A stretch of DNA of 13,220 nucleotides, taken from Thermoplasmata archaeon. Its GTDB lineage: Archaea > Thermoplasmatota > Thermoplasmata > RBG-16-68-12. Positions 10,689 to 13,220 of the stretch are shown in pieces. Location of the stretch: assembly GCA_021788795.1 (NCBI GenBank), contig JAJYKG010000033.1, positions 1 through 13,220 on the forward strand. Reading direction: 5' to 3'. Position numbers and translations under genes: made by a program. Every line of letters starts with the position of its first letter. Within the stretch, counting starts at the first letter, position 1. The notes under the pieces are model-generated. The model worked only from the letters and a program-made list of their open reading frames with translations. It was not told where the DNA came from and searched no databases.

Positions 10689-12149
10689 TTACGGGTTGCC
10701 CGGGGGCGGCGGCGTCGCGGGCGGCTGAGCCCCTGGCGGGGCCATCGCGGGCCGGCGCCGGCGTCGCATGACGAGCAGCGCACCGACCACGACCATGACG
10801 GCCACGATCAGGATGGGGCCCAGGTAGGGCGGCTGCGTGAAGAAGTCCGCGAGGGCGTTGCTCTGCGTGGGCACCACCTGGTACGTTGTCTCCGTCTGCC
10901 CAATCTTCTGCTGCGCGGTCGCCGGGCTCGTGTTCTTGAGCTCGACGACGGGGAAGTTGGCGGTCCCCGTGCAGACGACGAGCTGGTACCCGACGACCAT
11001 GCCCGCGCCCGCGGCCGGGAAGTCCGGCGCGTAGACCGCGCCGTAGCCGAACGGAAGGAGCGACGGGCTTGACGAGTACGCCGGGCACTGGTACGAGGCG
11101 TCCGTGATCAGGTACGTGGAGTGGATGGTGTTGTCGGAGAGGGACTCCGCGGAAGCGATCGCGCGGAAGTTCGCGTCCAGGGGGACCGGGTAGTCCGTCA
11201 CGACGCCCTGGTTCACGAGGTAGCTCGGCCCCACCAGGATCGAGACCTTCGAGAGGTCGATCGGGAAGGAGCTGAGGCCCGTCGCCGTGAGGCCGGCGTT
11301 GTGCAGCGCGAGCGTGAGGTTGCCGAAGAAGGCCTGCTCGTCCGCGCTGCTGAGGCCCTGGACGTTCACCGTGCCGGACAGGGTCGCGCCGACGGTGGCG
11401 GTCGTGTTGGCCCACCACGTCTTGTTGTCCGAGATCGGGAAGTTGAAGTAGTCCCACGCGGGGCTGAAGAGCATCCGGACCTGGTGCTGGGTGTTCGCGG
11501 TCATGCTGAACGTGGGGCTCTCGTACGCCACGGTCACCGTGCACGTGGTCGTGTTCGTCGTCTCCGCGGGGAGGTGGTAGCCCGAGAAGGCGATGTCCGC
11601 CTGGAACGTGGAGTTGTCCACGACGCTGTGGTACGCGAGGTCGGAGACCTGGAGGAGGCTGGTCCCGGAGGACGTCGCCAGGATCGTGGCGTCCAGGGTC
11701 GCGGCCACGGTGCCGCTCGTGGTCGGGACGGTCGGCGGCGTGCAGAGGGTGCCATACATCGTCCCCGTGTAGGTCCCTGCCTGGGGCAGGCCCGCGACGG
11801 TCACGTTCGCCGCGACGTGGAGCTTCATGCCCTCCGCGGCCTGGGAGGCCAGCGTGTAGTACGACGACGTCACCTGGGAGACCGTGTCGACCTGCCAGGA
11901 GTCGAGGGAGCCCGTCACGTTGAGTTCCTGGATGCTCTGGAACCCGTACGCGGTCGGGTTGCTCTTCACCATGTCGAGGTACGTTCCGGCGAGGCTGCCG
12001 AGGTCGTAGTTCGTGCCGTATCCGACCGACTGCCCCTGCGTCCACGTGGGGACGGACGCGGAGGTGGCGGCGGATGCCGGCACCGCGAGCGCGGAAAGAG
12101 CGATCGCCAGGGCTACGACGAACGGGAGGCCGAGCTTCAGGAGCCGCAT
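10689..12149 (-). CDS. Large secreted surface protein with C-terminal anchor and proline-rich tail
   Basis: Not recognised as a named family. From ATG 12149 the product is 486 residues. A signal peptide (MRLLKLGLP, then a hydrophobic run, cleavage near PASAA at about 25) precedes a Ser/Thr/Val-rich, beta-looking outer domain of about 410 residues. That domain has eight N-x-S/T sequons and four cysteines. A membrane segment of about 22 residues (LGPILIVAVMVVVGALLVM) follows, then RRRRR and a Pro-rich tail ending PPPPGNP. The expected topology is outside domain, cytoplasmic tail. GGAGAG lies 5 nt before ATG 12149; an in-frame ATG at 12170 would add seven residues (MRNRRDA) but sits too close to the TATA-like box. 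The sequon density suggests glycosylation, as in archaeal envelope proteins. It could be an S-layer-associated protein, receptor or enzyme; no catalytic motif is evident. Confidence 0.8.
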   Translation of the reverse strand: MRLLKLGLPFVVALAIALSALAVPASAATSASVPTWTQGQSVGYGTNYDLGSLAGTYLDMVKSNPTAYGFQSIQELNVTGSLDSWQVDTVSQVTSSYYTLASQAAEGMKLHVAANVTVAGLPQAGTYTGTMYGTLCTPPTVPTTSGTVAATLDATILATSSGTSLLQVSDLAYHSVVDNSTFQADIAFSGYHLPAETTNTTTCTVTVAYESPTFSMTANTQHQVRMLFSPAWDYFNFPISDNKTWWANTTATVGATLSGTVNVQGLSSADEQAFFGNLTLALHNAGLTATGLSSFPIDLSKVSILVGPSYLVNQGVVTDYPVPLDANFRAIASAESLSDNTIHSTYLITDASYQCPAYSSSPSLLPFGYGAVYAPDFPAAGAGMVVGYQLVVCTGTANFPVVELKNTSPATAQQKIGQTETTYQVVPTQSNALADFFTQPPYLGPILIVAVMVVVGALLVMRRRRRPAMAPPGAQPPATPPPPGNP

Positions 12150-12185
12150 AGCATCTCTCCGGTTTCGCATCGCAATCCCCGGAGG

Positions 12186-12197
12186 CTATTTATGAAT
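12186..12197 (-). promoter_or_regulatory. TATA-like region of the large surface protein gene
   Basis: Minus strand ATTCATAAATAG lies about 42 nt before ATG 12149 (21 nt before ATG 12170). With start at 12149 it gives a short leader carrying the GGAGAG ribosome binding site. Confidence 0.5.
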
Positions 12198-12270
12198 TTC
12201 CTCCCAAACGTCTCCGCGTGACAGCCTCCGCCCGGCGAATCACGCAGAAGGAGCCTCTTTTGTGCATTCC

Positions 12271-12293
12271 GCGGGGCCGCTCGGCGGCCGCGC
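12271..12293 (-). terminator. GC-rich hairpin after the E2 stop (possible 3' end)
   Basis: An inverted repeat of 10 bp with one mismatch and a 3-nt loop begins 7 nt past the E2 stop codon on the transcribed strand. No U tract follows, so it is at best a 3'-end stabiliser or weak terminator; such stems also arise by chance in GC-rich DNA. Confidence 0.25.
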
Positions 12294-12300
12294 AGCGCCC

Positions 12301-13220
12301 TCACGCCAGGTCGACGAAGAGCATCGCCGGGTGCTCGAGGTAGTTCCGCACGGACTGCACGAAGGCCGCGCCCACGTGGCCGTCGATCACGCGGTGGTCG
12401 AAGGAGCAGGAGACGTACATCATGTCGCGGATCACGATGTGGTCGTCGCGCACCACGGGCCGCTTCTCGATCTTGTGGATGCCCAGGATCGCGACCTCGG
12501 GCCAGTTGATGATCGGCGTCGCGAGGATCCCGCCCTCCTTCCCGAGGGACGTGATCGTGAACGTCGAGCCCTGGACGTCGTGCAGGGAGAGCTTCTTGTC
12601 GCGGGCCGCGGCCGCGAGGCGCTCCACCTCCGCCGCGAGGGCCCAGAGGTCCTTCTGGTCCGCGTCGTGGACGACCGTGACGTTGAGCCCCTCCTCGGTC
12701 GCGGTGGCGATCCCCAGGTTGTAGTAGTGCTTGACGACGATCTCCTGGCGCTCGTCGTCCACGGACGCGTTCAGCGTGGGGAACTCCTTGAGGGCCGCGA
12801 TGCAGGCCTTGATGAAGAACGGGAGGTAGGTCAGCTTGACGCCCTTCTTCGCGCCCGCCTCGTTGAGCCGGTCCCGCAGCTGCACGAGGTGGCTCATGTC
12901 CACCTCCTCCACGTAGGTGAAGTGGGCCGCCGTGGACCTCGACTTCGCCATCTTGTCGTAGATGCGCTTGCGCAGGCCGTGGATCGGGATCCGCTCCTCG
13001 CCGGCCGCGGGCGCGAGGGGGACCGCGGGCTTCGGTGCGGCCGCGGGACTGGCCGCGGGGGCGGGTCCGCGGGAGCCGCCCCGAACGTCGGCTTCCGTGA
13101 CGCGGCCGCCCGGCCCCGTGCCGCGGACCGATGCGAGGTCGACGCCGAGCTCGCGCGCGAGCCGCCGGACCGCGGGGGCCGCGAGGGTCTCGCCGCGGGG
13201 GGCCGCGGGCGGGGCGGGCG
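12301..13220 (-). CDS. 2-oxoacid dehydrogenase E2 acyltransferase, 5'-truncated
   Basis: The lipoyl-bearing core enzyme that transfers the acyl group from E1 to coenzyme A. The visible 305 C-terminal residues begin in an Ala/Pro linker. The peripheral subunit-binding domain comes next (AAPAVRRLARELGVDLASV, then GTGPGGRVTEADV), which docks E1/E3. A second Ala/Pro linker follows, then the catalytic domain from IPIHGLRKRIYDKM to the stop. The active-site motif DHRVIDG lies near the end. The catalytic ATG at 12951 is internal: the frame stays open and family-like to the window edge, so the gene starts beyond 13220 and the lipoyl domain is not seen. The AHFTYVEEVD segment at the start of the catalytic domain matches E2 enzymes. 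An E1-beta gene often precedes E2 and may lie beyond the right edge. A GC hairpin follows the stop. Confidence 0.95.
   Translation of the reverse strand, partial: PAPPAAPRGETLAAPAVRRLARELGVDLASVRGTGPGGRVTEADVRGGSRGPAPAASPAAAPKPAVPLAPAAGEERIPIHGLRKRIYDKMAKSRSTAAHFTYVEEVDMSHLVQLRDRLNEAGAKKGVKLTYLPFFIKACIAALKEFPTLNASVDDERQEIVVKHYYNLGIATATEEGLNVTVVHDADQKDLWALAAEVERLAAAARDKKLSLHDVQGSTFTITSLGKEGGILATPIINWPEVAILGIHKIEKRPVVRDDHIVIRDMMYVSCSFDHRVIDGHVGAAFVQSVRNYLEHPAMLFVDLA

Noticed and set aside
10625..10783. N-terminal extension of E3 to ATG 10783
   Set aside because: It is Arg/Pro-rich, crosses the TATA-like box and runs into the end of the surface-protein gene; GTG 10624 gives the standard E3 length.
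10651..12045. Long Arg/Gly/Pro-rich frame overlapping the large surface-protein gene
   Set aside because: Its composition is typical of an off-frame reading of GC-rich coding DNA, whereas the other frame has a signal peptide, sequons and a membrane anchor.
12256..12261. T-run on the plus strand as a terminator
   Set aside because: No plus-strand gene lies upstream of it; on the minus strand, where E2 is transcribed, it is an A-run.
12301..12951. Short stand-alone acyltransferase starting at ATG 12951
   Set aside because: Codons upstream continue in frame with the conserved start of the catalytic domain, a linker and a subunit-binding domain up to the window edge, so this Met is internal.

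Overview
The window is GC-rich and gene-dense, and looks like a chromosomal segment of an archaeon. The archaeal reading rests on short AT-rich TATA-like boxes centred about 27-37 nt upstream of several starts (lipA, fixX, fixC, lpd) with little or no 5' leader. It is also supported by a V4R domain and by two secreted proteins with a C-terminal membrane anchor. A GC-rich member of Thermoplasmatota is a plausible guess, but no rRNA or marker gene is present to confirm it.

Layout, left to right. (1) The 3' part of an isopropylmalate/isocitrate dehydrogenase-family gene (+). (2) A minus-strand group: lipA, then the E1-alpha subunit of a 2-oxoacid dehydrogenase complex, then a small zinc-ribbon protein. 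(3) A small secreted membrane-anchored protein and fixX (both -). (4) A plus-strand operon diverging from fixX: a V4R domain in frame with fixC, then fixA and fixB, joined by 4-nt GTGA overlaps. (5) A minus-strand pair, lpd (E3) then lipB, whose end overlaps the end of fixB by 77 bp. (6) A larger secreted, N-glycosylation-rich, membrane-anchored protein (-). (7) The 3' part of the E2 acyltransferase gene (-), running off the right edge.

Two linked systems fill the window. One is a lipoate-dependent 2-oxoacid dehydrogenase complex (E1-alpha, E2, E3) with the genes that make and attach its cofactor (LipB transfers octanoate to the E2 lipoyl domain; LipA inserts the sulfurs). E1-beta is not in the window. 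The other is a FixABCX-type electron-transfer flavoprotein complex, which in characterised relatives splits NADH electrons between quinone and ferredoxin/flavodoxin. A reasonable inference is that NADH from E3 can feed FixAB, coupling 2-oxoacid oxidation to reduced ferredoxin and the membrane quinone pool. No nif genes are seen, so nitrogen fixation is not implied.

The strongest oddities are: the V4R-FixC continuous reading frame with a promoter-like element inside the junction; a FixX lacking one expected cluster cysteine; an LeuB-like dehydrogenase carrying the Lys-Tyr pair typical of NADP-isocitrate dehydrogenase; and the interleaving of lipoylation genes with fix genes. No tRNA, rRNA, CRISPR array, insertion sequence or stretch over 300 bases without a gene was found.
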